Source: Hydrogenibacillus schlegelii
Lineage (GTDB): Bacteria > Bacillota > Bacilli > Thermicanales > DSM-22653
Length of the DNA stretch: 60,116 bases
NCBI RefSeq assembly: GCF_001653195.1
Contig: NZ_JXBB01000007.1
Span: forward strand, 1-60,116
Reading direction: 5' to 3'
The notes below the pieces were generated by a model, which was not told the DNA's origin, ran no database searches, and worked only from the letters and a program-made list of their open reading frames with translations. Below, one piece after another: positions 35,167 through 43,979 of the stretch (position 1 is the stretch's first letter; the number at the start of each line of letters is the position of its first letter). The translations under genes and the position numbers were made by a program.

Positions 35167-36195
35167 GTGGAGCGCGTGGCCCGACGGTGGACGGCGCGCA
35201 TGGTGTGGGCGCTTTTGGCCTTTCTGACGGTGCCGGGCATGCTCGCCGGATGCGGCGGCAAGAAAGACGCCGAGGGGGTGCTTCAGGACCTCGAGCGGAA
35301 GGCGAAGTCGATTCAGGGGTATCGGGCGGAAGGGACGCTCACCATCGCCACAGGCGCCCATCCGGTCGACTATGCCGTCGAAGTCAAGCATTTGAAGCCG
35401 GCGTACTACCGCGTGTCGCTTTCGAATGCCGCCGGCGGCATCCGGCAGGTGATCGTCAAAAACGACGACGGCGTCTTTGTCGTCACGCCCAACCTCGGGA
35501 AGACGTACCGCTTTCAGAGCCGCTGGCCGGAAAACCAGAGCCAGGTCTACCTCTTCGAGTCGCTCGTCCGGAGCATCGCCGCCGACGGCGCCCGCGTGTT
35601 CGAGGCGGCGGACGACGGCTACGTCTTCCGGGTGAAGGCCGAATATCAGAATCGCCTCCTTTCGACGCAGAAGATCTGGTTCGACAAGCGGACGCTCGCG
35701 CCGAAGCGGGTGGAAGTGCTTGACGCCGACGACCGCCCCCTCGTCGTGCTCGTCTTTTCCCGGTTCGAGTGGAATCCGCCGCTTCGGCCGGAGGATTTCA
35801 AGCCCGACGCCGCCGGAGAAAAGCCGTCTTCGTCGGCCGGTGAGACGGCTCCCGCCTCGGCCGGCGTCGAGTACCGGGAGCCTCTCTGGCGGCCGCCGGG
35901 GACGGAGCTCGTCGGCGTGGAGAAAAAACCCGACGGGAGCTACACCCTCACCTACGGCGGGGCCTTTCGCCTCACGATCTCGGCCCAGCCGGCCCGGGCG
36001 GTGGAGGTGGTGGCGCCGAGCGGCGAGCCGGTGTGGCTTTCCGGCGGGGCGATCGGCGTCCTCACCCGGATCGGCGAGCTCACGACGCTCCGGGTGACCG
36101 CCGGCGGCGTCGACTACAAGCTCACGACGGTCGACCTGGCCCGGGAGGACCTCCTCCGGGTCGCCGAGTCGCTCCTCGCCCCGGCGGAAAAATAG
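35167..36195 (+). CDS. ydcC: Outer-surface lipoprotein of the YdcC/LolA-like sporulation family
   Basis: 342 residues. Lipoprotein signal with lipobox GMLAGC near residue 29. The mature protein has a LolA/GerS-like beta fold (RAEGTLTI...YYRVSLS...VIVKNDDGVFVVTPNLGKTYRFQSRWPENQSQVYL). Synteny with acpS and alr identifies it as YdcC, which in B. subtilis is made in the mother cell during sporulation. The start is uncertain (GTG 35167, GTG 35176 or ATG 35200). A Ser/Ala-rich linker lies near 220-235. Confidence 0.88.
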   Translation: MERVARRWTARMVWALLAFLTVPGMLAGCGGKKDAEGVLQDLERKAKSIQGYRAEGTLTIATGAHPVDYAVEVKHLKPAYYRVSLSNAAGGIRQVIVKNDDGVFVVTPNLGKTYRFQSRWPENQSQVYLFESLVRSIAADGARVFEAADDGYVFRVKAEYQNRLLSTQKIWFDKRTLAPKRVEVLDADDRPLVVLVFSRFEWNPPLRPEDFKPDAAGEKPSSSAGETAPASAGVEYREPLWRPPGTELVGVEKKPDGSYTLTYGGAFRLTISAQPARAVEVVAPSGEPVWLSGGAIGVLTRIGELTTLRVTAGGVDYKLTTVDLAREDLLRVAESLLAPAEK

Positions 36196-36284
36196 CGGCC
36201 ATCCGGCCGCGGCCTCCTTGCCTCTTCTCCCCGATTCGCGGTAAGATGAAGAAACGAATGCCTTGCCGACGAGGAGAGAGGCCC

Positions 36285-37460
36285 GTGAGCCGGATCGCCT
36301 GCCGTTCGACGACGATCGTTCTCGACCTTTCGGCCCTCCGGCACAACCTGCAGACGATTCGCGCCCGCCTGCCGCAGGGGACCGGCGTCATTGCCGTGGT
36401 GAAGGACAACGCCTACGGCCACGGCGCCCGGGAGATCGCCGAGGCGGCCCTCAGGGCCGGGGCCGGAGCGCTGGCGGTGGCCACGGTCGGCGAGGCGCTG
36501 GAGCTTAGGGCGGCGGGGATCGGCGCGCCGGTGCTCGTCTTCGGCCCGTATGCGGCCTCGTGCGTCGCCGATGCCCAGGCGCAGGGGCTGACGCTCACCG
36601 TGTTTGACCGCCATCAGGTCGACCTCATCCGGCAGGGGCTCTCCCCGCTCCTTCCGCCCCTTCGGGTGCACCTCAAGGTCGACACGGGGATGCGCCGCTA
36701 CGGCTTTCGTTCGCCGGACGAGGCGGCGGACGCCGTCCGGGCTTTGCGAAGCCTCGGCCGGGTGGAGGTCGAAGGGCTCTACAGCCACTACGCCGCCGCC
36801 GACGATCTGGACGGCGACTCGGCGGACGGCCAGTTTGCCCGCTTTCAGGCGATGGCGGCCGCCCTCGGGGAGGCGGGGCTTCTGCCGCCGGTGCTCCATT
36901 TTTCCAACAGCGCGGCCGCCCTCCGCTATCCGGAGCGGAGCCTTTCGGCCGTCCGGCTCGGCATCGCCCTCTACGGCCTTTCGCCGGCGCCGGGCTTTTT
37001 GGAGCGCCTCGGGATCGCGCTCCGGCCGGTGCTTACGCTTCGTTCGTCGATCGCTCAGGTGGTCGAGGTGCCGGCCGGCACGGCGGTGAGTTACGGCGGC
37101 ACGTACGTCGCCGACCGCCCCCGGCGCCTGGCGACGGTTCCGGTCGGGTACGGCGACGGGTACGATCGGCGGTTTTCGAACCGCGGCGAGGTGCTCGTCC
37201 GGGGGCGCCGGGTGCCGGTCGTCGGCCGGGTGACGATGGACGCGATCGTCGTCGACGTGACCGACGTGCCGCAGGCAGCGCCGGGGGAAGAGGTCGTCGT
37301 CATCGGCCGGCAGGGGTCGGAGGCGATCACCGCCGAGGCGCTGGCGGAAGCCCTCGGGACGATTCCGTATGAAGTGGTGACGCGGCTTTCCCGGCGGATT
37401 CCGCGGGTCGTCGTCGAGGGCGAAGCAGACGGCCCCGCGGCCGGCGCGGTCGGGGCATAA
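36285..37460 (+). CDS. alr: Alanine racemase
   Basis: PLP enzyme making D-alanine for peptidoglycan. GTG 36285 follows GAGGAGAGAGG; 391 residues. The PLP lysine is Lys40 in VVKDNAYGHGA (the usual Ala after Lys is Asp here). The second catalytic Tyr is Tyr270 (AVSYGGTY); the VGYGDGY and RVTMDAIVVDV blocks are present. A TAAGAT at about 36241 may be a -10. It lies in the conserved block with acpS/ydcC and the EndoA toxin pair, and supplies D-Ala to the pathway served by MurG. Confidence 0.96.
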   Translation: MSRIACRSTTIVLDLSALRHNLQTIRARLPQGTGVIAVVKDNAYGHGAREIAEAALRAGAGALAVATVGEALELRAAGIGAPVLVFGPYAASCVADAQAQGLTLTVFDRHQVDLIRQGLSPLLPPLRVHLKVDTGMRRYGFRSPDEAADAVRALRSLGRVEVEGLYSHYAAADDLDGDSADGQFARFQAMAAALGEAGLLPPVLHFSNSAAALRYPERSLSAVRLGIALYGLSPAPGFLERLGIALRPVLTLRSSIAQVVEVPAGTAVSYGGTYVADRPRRLATVPVGYGDGYDRRFSNRGEVLVRGRRVPVVGRVTMDAIVVDVTDVPQAAPGEEVVVIGRQGSEAITAEALAEALGTIPYEVVTRLSRRIPRVVVEGEADGPAAGAVGA

Positions 37461-37568
37461 TGCCGTCGCCGCCGCTTACGTCGGAGCGTCGGGCCGGCGC
37501 CGCGGCCGGTGCGGTCGGAGCGCCGCCGGCGGCGGCCCGACGTCCGCCCGGAGCCGCCGCGACCCCGT

Positions 37569-37597
37569 TTGCGGCGGGATCCGGCGTCTGGTACAAT
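37569..37597 (+). promoter_or_regulatory. ndoAI-ndoA promoter
   Basis: TTGCGG (37569-37574) and TACAAT (37592-37597) are 17 bp apart; the ribosome-binding site follows at 37650. Confidence 0.75.
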
Positions 37598-37662
37598 GCT
37601 ACACAGCGGAAATCGACGCTCTTTCCGGCGCGGGGCCGGGGCGACGGGCGGAGGTGGATCGG

Positions 37663-37944
37663 TTGGGCAAGGAAGGCGCGGTCAAGCGGATCGTCGTGAG
37701 CGTTCCGCAGGACCTTTTGGCCGAGGTGGACGGCCTCGCCGAGCGGGAGCGGTCCAGCCGGAGCGCCTTCATCCGAGAGGCGATGCGGCACTACGTCTGG
37801 GAGAAGCGAAAGGAGCACTTAAGAGCCCGGATGGAAGCCGGCTATCAGGAGATGGCCCGGATCAACCTGGTCATGGCGGTGGAAGCGCAGCCAGCGGAAG
37901 AGGAAGCCGATCTCACCATTTTGCGCATGGTGAGCGGGGTGTAG
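37663..37944 (+). CDS. ndoAI: Ribbon-helix-helix antitoxin EndoAI
   Basis: 93 residues. TTG 37663 is chosen because GGAGGT ends 7 bp upstream; GTG 37654 overlaps that site. The N-terminal ribbon-helix-helix ([38 protein letters not shown]) binds DNA; the C-terminal tail neutralises EndoA. It is followed 2 bp later by the toxin gene, the standard antitoxin-first order, and probably represses its own promoter with the toxin as co-repressor. Confidence 0.92.
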   Translation: MGKEGAVKRIVVSVPQDLLAEVDGLAERERSSRSAFIREAMRHYVWEKRKEHLRARMEAGYQEMARINLVMAVEAQPAEEEADLTILRMVSGV

Positions 37945-37946
37945 GG

Positions 37947-38297
37947 ATGATCGTCCGGCGCGGCGACGTCTTTTTTGCCAATCTTTCCCCCGTGGTCGGC
38001 TCCGAGCAGGGGGGCATGCGACCGGTCCTGGTCATTCAGAACGACATCGGCAACCGCTTTAGCCCGACGGTCATCGTCGCCGCCATCACCTCGCAGATCC
38101 AGAAGGCGAAGCTGCCGACGCACGTCGAGATCTCGGGCAAGGCCCACGGCCTCGATCGGGATTCGGTCATCCTCCTGGAGCAGATCCGCACGATCGACAA
38201 GCAGCGGCTCACGGACAAGATCACCCACCTCGACGACGAGGTGATGAGCCGCGTCAACGAAGCGCTCATGATCAGCCTCGGCTTGGTCGATTTCTGA
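37947..38297 (+). CDS. ndoA: mRNA interferase EndoA (MazF/PemK family)
   Basis: 116 residues, identical in length to typical EndoA. It starts [32 protein letters not shown] and has [21 protein letters not shown], the MazF core with catalytic Arg/Thr. It cuts single-stranded RNA at a short motif (UACAU in Bacillus). ATG 37947 follows GTAGGG, directly after the antitoxin. A terminator follows at 38323. Confidence 0.97.
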   Translation: MIVRRGDVFFANLSPVVGSEQGGMRPVLVIQNDIGNRFSPTVIVAAITSQIQKAKLPTHVEISGKAHGLDRDSVILLEQIRTIDKQRLTDKITHLDDEVMSRVNEALMISLGLVDF

Positions 38298-38322
38298 CCG
38301 ACCGACGCCGGCGCCGGCCCGT

Positions 38323-38352
38323 CCGCTTCGGGGGTTCCCGAAGCGGTTTTTT
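38323..38352 (+). terminator. Terminator of the acpS-endoA block
   Basis: A 10-bp perfect stem (38323-38332 with 38337-38346), a GGTT loop and six T. Confidence 0.92.
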
Positions 38353-38378
38353 GGTGGCGAGATCGTTCGAACGTCCTA

Positions 38379-38406
38379 TAAAACGCCGGCCGAAAGAGGT
38401 CGATAA
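38379..38406 (+). promoter_or_regulatory. Sigma-D (FliA)-type promoter of the chemoreceptor gene
   Basis: TAAA (38379-38382), 16 bp, then GTCGATAA (38399-38406), against the Bacillus sigma-D consensus TAAA-N15-GCCGATAT. It lies 30 bp before the coding start and there is no better sigma-A site. Confidence 0.72.
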
Positions 38407-38436
38407 ACCCTTACAGAGAGAAATGGAGGGACTGCG

Positions 38437-40755
38437 ATGGGCGATCCGCAGCGCTTCGGCCGGCGCGTCGCCGCCGCCGTGCGGCTGGCCGTTCGAACGT
38501 TCGCCGCCTGGCTCGGGCGCCTCGGGCCGGTCCTCGGCCGGGGCCTTCAGGCGGGGAGGTCTTCTGCTCGGCGCATGCTTCGGTCGATGCAGGGCGCCGG
38601 GGCATCGGTCGGGCGGCGGGCGCCGGAGGACCGATCCGGCGGTGCCGGCGTCTCGCCGGGGGACCCGAGGGGGCCGGCGCGGCCGGCGCCGGGCGCCGTG
38701 CCGTTTTTCCGCTCGCTCCGGTTTCAGATCTTGGCCCGGTTTTTCATCGTCATCGTCTTCATCGCCATCGGGCTTCAGGCGGTGGTGACGCCGACCATCG
38801 CCGTCACGATGGAAGAGCGCATCATGGACCAGATGCGCTCCAAGGCGCAAAACACGCTGGCGCGCCTTTCGGCGTTTCACGATATGTTGCTCGATGAGAT
38901 CAAGGCCGTCGCCCAGTCGTTCGGGAAAACCGAAAGCGAAAACGAGGCGATGCTCGCCTTCCTCAACATCAAATCCGCCTCGAAGCAGCTCCGGGAGCTC
39001 GCCCTGATCGATCTGGACGGCCGGGTCGTCGCCCGCCTCGGGTTTTCCGCCGACGGAGAGAAGGTCGGCGACGGCGTGAGCTTCAAAAACGAACCCTTTT
39101 TCGAAGGCGGCCAGAACAAAGACGGTTACGTCGGGCCCCTTGAGCCGAACAAGGCGATCCCGACGATCTTTGAGATCAACTACGCCGCGCCGGCGCTCGA
39201 TCTGTTCGATCGGGTGCGGTATGTGCTCGCGGCCAAGGTGAACATCCAGCTCCTCTGGCCGACGCTCCGGGGGCAGTCGATCCAGGGGCAGACGGTCTTC
39301 CTCCTCACCCGCGACGGCCTCGTCGCCGCCGCCGACGACGATCGGCTCCTTCAGGCGCAAATGTTCGACGCCGAAGGGACGGCGCTCCCCCGGGAGAAGT
39401 GGAACCTCGACTTGATTCGCAAAGACGGCGCCGTTGCCCATTACTTTGACCATAAGGCGGAGGCCGAGGCGGGGAAAGTCTTTGCGCTGAAGACGAAAAA
39501 CGCCTTCGGCGAACCGGTGCTCGCGGCGTACGCCGCGGACCCGGTGCGGGGCTATGCCGTCTTCGTCGAAATGCCGCAGGCGCTCGCCTTAGGGCCGGTC
39601 CGGGACGTGTCGCGGCTCATGCTCATCGTCCTTCTCGCCGGCGTCGTCTTCCTCGTCCTCGGAGCGCTTCTGACGGCCCGATCGGTGACGCGGCCGGTGG
39701 CGCGCCTCCTTGAGGCGACGGAAGCGGTCGGCCAGGGGGATCTCACGGTGAAGATCGCCCTGCCCCGGCAGGACGAGCTCGGGCGCCTCGCGGCGGCATT
39801 CGACCGGATGGTCGGGGACCTCCGGTCGCTCGTTCGGGCGGTGCAGGCAAACGCCGCCGCTTCGGAACAGGCGGCGGAGCGCTTTCGGTCGGCGTTCGAC
39901 GACGTCGCCGCCGCCACGGAACAGGTGGCGCAGACGATCGAGGAGATCGCCCGGGGCGCCGAGGAGCACGCCCAGATCGCCCAGAAGACGGACGAAAGCG
40001 TCCACGCCCTCGATCGCCACGGGTCGCTCGTCGCGGAACGGGTCGAGGCGATCCACCGGCGGGCGGAGCAGGCGATGGCGGCTCTCGCCCAAAGCGCCGC
40101 CGCCCTCGACGGGCTCGTTGCCGGCGTCGAGCGGGCGTCGGCGACGTCGGCGGAGCACGCCGAGGCGGTCCGGACGCTTGCCGACAAGATGCGCTCGATC
40201 GTGAAGATCGCCGCGGCGGTCGGCGAGATCGCCTCCCGGACGAACCTCCTTGCCCTGAACGCGGCGATCGAGGCGGCCCGGGCCGGGGAGCACGGCCGCG
40301 GCTTTGCCGTCGTCGCCGCCGAGGTGCGGAAGCTCGCCGAATCGAGCGCCGAGTCGGCGCGGGAGATCGAAGCGATCGTCCGGGACGTTCTCCGGACGAT
40401 GGAGGCGGTCGAACAGGCGATCACCGCCGGGGCGGCGGCGATCGCCCGGGAGGGCGAAGGCGCCCGGGCGGCCCGCGAGACGTTCTCCGGACTCGAAGCG
40501 CTCATGCAGGAGGTCGAGCAGGCGGTCGGCGAGATCGTCCGGGCGGTCGAAGAAGAAAAAGCCCTCATCCGCGCGCTCGCCGAAGAAGCGCAGACGGCGG
40601 CCGCCCTCGCCGAGGAGACGTCCGCCGGCGCCGAAGAGGTGGCCGCCTCCTCCGAGGAGACGAGCGCGACGATCGGCGACCTGAAAAAGACGCTGGCGGA
40701 TCTGGTCGACGCGACCCGGTCGCTTCGGGAGCGGGTCGAACGCTTTCGGGTGTAA
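38437..40755 (+). CDS. Methyl-accepting chemotaxis protein
   Basis: 772-residue transmembrane chemoreceptor. An unusually long basic, Gly/Ala/Arg-rich cytoplasmic leader (about 1-88) precedes TM1 (about 90-115). A dCACHE-like ligand domain (about 120-385), TM2 (about 395-415), HAMP ([23 protein letters not shown]...) and a signalling hairpin follow, with the tip [39 protein letters not shown]. Ligand unknown. ATG 38437 follows ATGGAGGG. The sigma-D-type promoter upstream ties it to the motility regulon. It lies alone between two terminators. Confidence 0.95.
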   Translation: MGDPQRFGRRVAAAVRLAVRTFAAWLGRLGPVLGRGLQAGRSSARRMLRSMQGAGASVGRRAPEDRSGGAGVSPGDPRGPARPAPGAVPFFRSLRFQILARFFIVIVFIAIGLQAVVTPTIAVTMEERIMDQMRSKAQNTLARLSAFHDMLLDEIKAVAQSFGKTESENEAMLAFLNIKSASKQLRELALIDLDGRVVARLGFSADGEKVGDGVSFKNEPFFEGGQNKDGYVGPLEPNKAIPTIFEINYAAPALDLFDRVRYVLAAKVNIQLLWPTLRGQSIQGQTVFLLTRDGLVAAADDDRLLQAQMFDAEGTALPREKWNLDLIRKDGAVAHYFDHKAEAEAGKVFALKTKNAFGEPVLAAYAADPVRGYAVFVEMPQALALGPVRDVSRLMLIVLLAGVVFLVLGALLTARSVTRPVARLLEATEAVGQGDLTVKIALPRQDELGRLAAAFDRMVGDLRSLVRAVQANAAASEQAAERFRSAFDDVAAATEQVAQTIEEIARGAEEHAQIAQKTDESVHALDRHGSLVAERVEAIHRRAEQAMAALAQSAAALDGLVAGVERASATSAEHAEAVRTLADKMRSIVKIAAAVGEIASRTNLLALNAAIEAARAGEHGRGFAVVAAEVRKLAESSAESAREIEAIVRDVLRTMEAVEQAITAGAAAIAREGEGARAARETFSGLEALMQEVEQAVGEIVRAVEEEKALIRALAEEAQTAAALAEETSAGAEEVAASSEETSATIGDLKKTLADLVDATRSLRERVERFRV

Positions 40756-40778
40756 GAAAGCCAATCGGGATCGACGGG

Positions 40779-40811
40779 GCGGTCTTGCCGGACGGCGGGC
40801 CGCTCTTTTTT
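40779..40811 (+). terminator. Weak terminator after the chemoreceptor gene
   Basis: GCGGTC (40779-40784) pairs with GGCCGC (40798-40803, one G-U), followed by TC and six T. Confidence 0.5.
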
Positions 40812-40861
40812 CTTCCGGCCACGCCGCCGGCCGGCCGTTTTCTCCGGCCCTGAAGTTGCGG

Positions 40862-40867
40862 TATGAT
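40862..40867 (+). promoter_or_regulatory. Probable -10 of the tsaE operon
   Basis: TATGAT, with TTTCTC at 40839-40844 as a weak -35 (17-bp spacer), shortly before the ribosome-binding site of tsaE. Confidence 0.5.
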
Positions 40868-40891
40868 GGGCGGGAAAGGAGGGCATCTGCG

Positions 40892-41365
40892 TTGGGCGGT
40901 GAGGCGGTGACGCGCACGATTCCGACGCCGGAGGCGATGCGGGCGTTCGGCCGAAAGCTGGCCGCGGCCCTCCGACCGGGGGACGTTTTGCTCGTGTACG
41001 GCGACCTCGGCGCCGGGAAGACGACGTTCGTCCAGGGTCTCGCCGCCGGGCTCGGGGTGACGGAGCCCGTCCGAAGCCCGACGTTCACCCTCATCCAGTC
41101 GTACCGGGGGGTTTTGCCGCTGCACCACATGGACCTGTACCGCCTTCCGCCCGGGGAAGATCTCGGGTTTGACGAATATCTGTCCGGCGACGGGGTGGTC
41201 GTCGTCGAGTGGCCGGAGGCCGGGGAAGCGTTCTGGCCGCCGGAGGCGCTTCGCCTCCGCATCGAAGGGGCCGGCGACGGGCCTCGCCGGGTGCACCTTC
41301 AAGCGCCGGCCGACCGGCTTCCGGCGATCCGGGAGGCGATCGATGATGCTGACGCTGGCCTTTGA
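40892..41365 (+). CDS. tsaE: tRNA t6A biosynthesis ATPase TsaE
   Basis: 157 residues. TTG 40892 is chosen because AAAGGAGGG ends 8 bp upstream; GTG 40907 is an alternative. The P-loop reads VYGDLGAGKTTFVQGLAAGLG, preceded by PGDVLL; SPTFTLIQSY and HHMDLYRL are family blocks. It is the ATPase of the TsaBDE complex that makes N6-threonylcarbamoyl-adenosine at A37 of ANN-decoding tRNAs. First of four overlapping genes tsaE-tsaB-rimI-tsaD. Confidence 0.94.
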   Translation: MGGEAVTRTIPTPEAMRAFGRKLAAALRPGDVLLVYGDLGAGKTTFVQGLAAGLGVTEPVRSPTFTLIQSYRGVLPLHHMDLYRLPPGEDLGFDEYLSGDGVVVVEWPEAGEAFWPPEALRLRIEGAGDGPRRVHLQAPADRLPAIREAIDDADAGL

Positions 41366-42281
41366 TACGTCGGCGCTCCCCCTGTCGGTCGCCCTCGTCG
41401 ACGGGGAGCACATCCTGGCGGAGTGGACGGCGGCGGCACGCCTGAACCACGCCGAGGCGCTCTACCCGGCGCTTCAGGCGCTCTTTGACCGGGCCGGCGT
41501 CGCCAAGCGGTCCGTCCAATCGATCGTCGTCGCCCGGGGGCCCGGGTCGTACACCGGGGTCCGGATCGGCGTGACGGCGGCGAAAGCGCTCGCCTACGCC
41601 CTCGGCGTGCCGCTCACCGGCGTCTCGAGCCTCGCCGCCCTTGCGCTGGCCGTCCCGCCGGGGGTGTCGGGGCGGATCGTGTCGCTCATCGACGCCCGCC
41701 GGGGACGGGCGTATGCGGCGGTCTATCGCTGGGACGGGGATCGCCTCGTCCGGGAGCGCGCGGAGGGCGTCATCGAGGTGGCGGCGCTCGTCGCCGAGCT
41801 CGCCGACGGAGGCCTCCGGGCGGTAGGAGACGCGCCCTTCGGGGCAGGCGCCGGCGGGGCCGGCGAAAACGGGGGCGGCGAAGCGGCCGGCGCCTCCGCC
41901 CGCGAAGCGGCCGGCGCAGCCGCCGGCGTCTCCGCCCGCGAAGCGGCCGGCGCAGCCGCCGGCGAGGGGGACGGGGCTTTCGCCGGCGCGGCGTCCGCCC
42001 GGCGGGGGGCGTTCACGCCGGAGGCGCCGATCTACTGGGTCGCGTATCCGGAGGTGCCGGAAGGGGCGGCGGTGCGGGCGGCCTTCGGCGCCCGGGCCGT
42101 CCTGGTGCCGCCGGCCTGGGCGGCGCCGCGGGCGGCGCGGCTCGCCTGGGCCGCCCGGTACGGGCTGGGGGAGGCGGTGCCGCCCGGGGACGTGGCGGCG
42201 CTTTCGGCCTATCAGCCGGTCTATCTTCTCGCGAGCGCGCCGGAGCGGGCCCGCGCCGGCGAGGGGGGCGGGGGGCGATGA
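41343..42281 (+). CDS. tsaB: tRNA t6A biosynthesis protein TsaB
   Basis: 312 residues (typical TsaB about 230). ATG 41343 overlaps the end of tsaE by 23 bp. The ASKHA-fold N-terminus is clear (TLAFDTSALPLSVALV, GPGSYTGVRIGVTAAKALA). An Ala/Gly/Glu-rich insertion of about 55 residues lies at about 163-220; part of it (nt 41895-41964) is a 36-bp in-frame tandem repeat (SAREAAGAAAGV). The C-terminus is Pro/Ala-rich. It scaffolds TsaD for t6A synthesis. It overlaps rimI by 4 bp. Confidence 0.92.
   Translation: MMLTLAFDTSALPLSVALVDGEHILAEWTAAARLNHAEALYPALQALFDRAGVAKRSVQSIVVARGPGSYTGVRIGVTAAKALAYALGVPLTGVSSLAALALAVPPGVSGRIVSLIDARRGRAYAAVYRWDGDRLVRERAEGVIEVAALVAELADGGLRAVGDAPFGAGAGGAGENGGGEAAGASAREAAGAAAGVSAREAAGAAAGEGDGAFAGAASARRGAFTPEAPIYWVAYPEVPEGAAVRAAFGARAVLVPPAWAAPRAARLAWAARYGLGEAVPPGDVAALSAYQPVYLLASAPERARAGEGGGGR
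41895..41964. repeat. In-frame 36-bp tandem repeat inside tsaB
   Basis: Copy one is 41895-41930 and copy two starts at 41931 (34 of 36 bp kept). A partial copy precedes it at about 41878. Confidence 0.8.
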
Positions 42282-42778
42282 CGGCGGAGCCGATCCTCCG
42301 GCCGATGACGGAGGACGACGTCCCGGCGGTGGCGGCTCTGGATCGGGCGGTGTTTACCCTGCCGTGGAGCGAGGCGTCGTTTCGCCACGAACTCCGGCAC
42401 AATCCGCTGGCCCGGTATTTCGTCCTCGAGCAGGCGGGGCGGATTCTCGGCTACGCCGGGATGTGGCTCGTCTTCGACGAGGCCCACGTGACGAACATCG
42501 CCGTGGCGCCGGACGTCCGGGGACGGGGCTACGGCACCCGGCTCATGCAGCACCTCATCGACGTGGCGCGGGACCATTCGGTGCGGCGGATGACGCTCGA
42601 GGTGCGGGTCACGAACACGATCGCCCAGCGGCTGTACGCCAAGTTCGGGTTTCGGCCGGCCGGAGTCCGGAAAGGGTATTATGAGGACAACGGGGAGGAC
42701 GCCCTCATCCTGTGGGCGGACCTCGAAGGGGGGACGGACGGTGCCGCGGCGGATTCTCGCCCTCGAGACGAGCTGTGA
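42278..42778 (+). CDS. rimI: Ribosomal-protein-alanine N-acetyltransferase RimI
   Basis: 166-residue GNAT acetyltransferase. The acetyl-CoA site is seen as VAPDVRGRGYGTRLMQHLID (R/Q-x-x-G-x-G/A); FTLPWSEASFRHEL and NTIAQRLYAKFGFRPAGVRKGYY are RimI signatures. The start ATGA overlaps the tsaB stop; the end overlaps tsaD by 38 bp. It acetylates ribosomal protein S18 N-terminus in other bacteria. Confidence 0.93.
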   Translation: MTAEPILRPMTEDDVPAVAALDRAVFTLPWSEASFRHELRHNPLARYFVLEQAGRILGYAGMWLVFDEAHVTNIAVAPDVRGRGYGTRLMQHLIDVARDHSVRRMTLEVRVTNTIAQRLYAKFGFRPAGVRKGYYEDNGEDALILWADLEGGTDGAAADSRPRDEL

Positions 42779-43868
42779 CGAGACGGCGGCGGCGGTGGTG
42801 GAAAACGGCGAGCGGGTGCTTGCGAACGTCGTCGCGTCGCAAATCGACCGACACCGGGTGTTCGGCGGCGTCGTCCCGGAGATCGCCGCCCGGATGCACG
42901 TCGAGGCGGTGATCGCCGTCGTCGACGAGGCGCTCCGCCGCGCCGGCGTGCCGCTTTCGGGGATCGACGCCGTCGCCGTCACCCACGGCCCGGGCCTCGT
43001 CGGCTCTCTCCTCGTCGGGGTGCAGGTGGCGAAGGGGCTCGCTTTCGCCCGAGACGTGCCGCTCATCGCCGTGCACCACCTCGCCGGGCACATCTACGCC
43101 AACCGGTTCGTCCGACCGCTTCGCTTTCCCCTCGTTGCCCTCGTCGTCTCCGGCGGCCACACGGAAATCGTCTATATGCCGGAGGACGGCGCGTTCGTCC
43201 CTCTCGGCGGAACGCTTGACGACGCCGTCGGTGAGGCGTACGACAAGGTCGGCCGGCTCCTCGGCCTTCCGTACCCGGCCGGGCCGCACCTCGACCGCCT
43301 GGCGCAGGAGGGGACGCCCCGCTTTTTGCTCCCGAGCCCGCGGCCGCGGGAAGGGGACCGGTATGCCCTGAGCTTTAGCGGCCTGAAGACGCACCTCCGG
43401 CGCTTGCTCGAGGAGGCGGAGGCCCGCGGGGAGACCCCGCCGGCGGCGGATGTGGCGGCGAGCTTTCAGCAGGCGGTCGTCGCCGCGCTCCGGGAGGTGG
43501 CGGCGGAAGCGCTCCGGGAGACGGGAGCGCGCCAGCTCGCGCTCGCGGGCGGGGTGGCGGCGAATCGGGACCTCCGGGGGGCGCTCCGGGCGCTGGCGGA
43601 GGAGGCCGGCGTCGAGTTCGTCGTGCCGCCGCCGGAATTGTGCACGGACAACGCGGCGATGATCGGCGCCTACGCCGACGTGCTGTACGTCCACGGGGTG
43701 TTTGCCGACTGGTCCCTCGGGGCGGCGGCCGATCTTCCCCTCGCGGCGGCTTCGCTTCCGGGCCGGGAGGCGCCGCCCGGGCCGACGAGGAAGGCGGCCG
43801 CGGTCATCCCAAGGTTTTCCACAGAGCCTGTGGATGTTGGGGATAACCCGGGGATAACCCGGGGATAG
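42741..43868 (+). CDS. tsaD: tRNA t6A transferase TsaD
   Basis: 375 residues from GTG 42741 after GAAGGGGGG. The metal-binding HHLAGHIYAN and nucleotide-binding VSGGHTEIVY blocks, SFSGLKTHL and LAGGVAANRDLR are all present. It transfers the threonylcarbamoyl group to A37 of tRNA, with TsaB and TsaE. Typical length is about 340; the last 25-30 residues are an extension encoded by a repeat-rich element (43813-43881), so the native end may have been replaced or extended. Confidence 0.95.
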   Translation: MPRRILALETSCDETAAAVVENGERVLANVVASQIDRHRVFGGVVPEIAARMHVEAVIAVVDEALRRAGVPLSGIDAVAVTHGPGLVGSLLVGVQVAKGLAFARDVPLIAVHHLAGHIYANRFVRPLRFPLVALVVSGGHTEIVYMPEDGAFVPLGGTLDDAVGEAYDKVGRLLGLPYPAGPHLDRLAQEGTPRFLLPSPRPREGDRYALSFSGLKTHLRRLLEEAEARGETPPAADVAASFQQAVVAALREVAAEALRETGARQLALAGGVAANRDLRGALRALAEEAGVEFVVPPPELCTDNAAMIGAYADVLYVHGVFADWSLGAAADLPLAAASLPGREAPPGPTRKAAAVIPRFSTEPVDVGDNPGITRG

Positions 43869-43881
43869 CCGGTGGAAAACC
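43813..43881. repeat. Repeat element at the tsaD 3' end with DnaA-box-like ends
   Basis: GGTTTTCCAC (43813-43822) and GTGGAAAACC (43872-43881) are perfect 10-bp inverted copies. Between them lie TGTGGATGT (43829-43837) and three tandem 11-bp units (43839, 43850, 43861; GGGGATAACCC, last copy diverged). TTTTCCACA at 43815-43823 is one base from the DnaA box TTATCCACA. Confidence 0.7.
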
Positions 43882-43979
43882 GGCGGCGCTTTGGGGACGG
43901 CGCTTTTCGGCAGCCGGAAAACCGAGAAAACCGGGGAGCGGCGGGAACGGAGCGCTCCGTTCCGCAAAGGAGCGATCCG

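Noticed and set aside
43813-43881. Replication origin
   Set aside because: Two DnaA-box-like motifs are imperfect and there is no dnaA/dnaN or AT-rich unwinding region.
43872-43979. Earlier GTG start for the large membrane protein
   Set aside because: Falls in the repeat element with no ribosome-binding site; GTG 43980 has AAAGGAG at good spacing.
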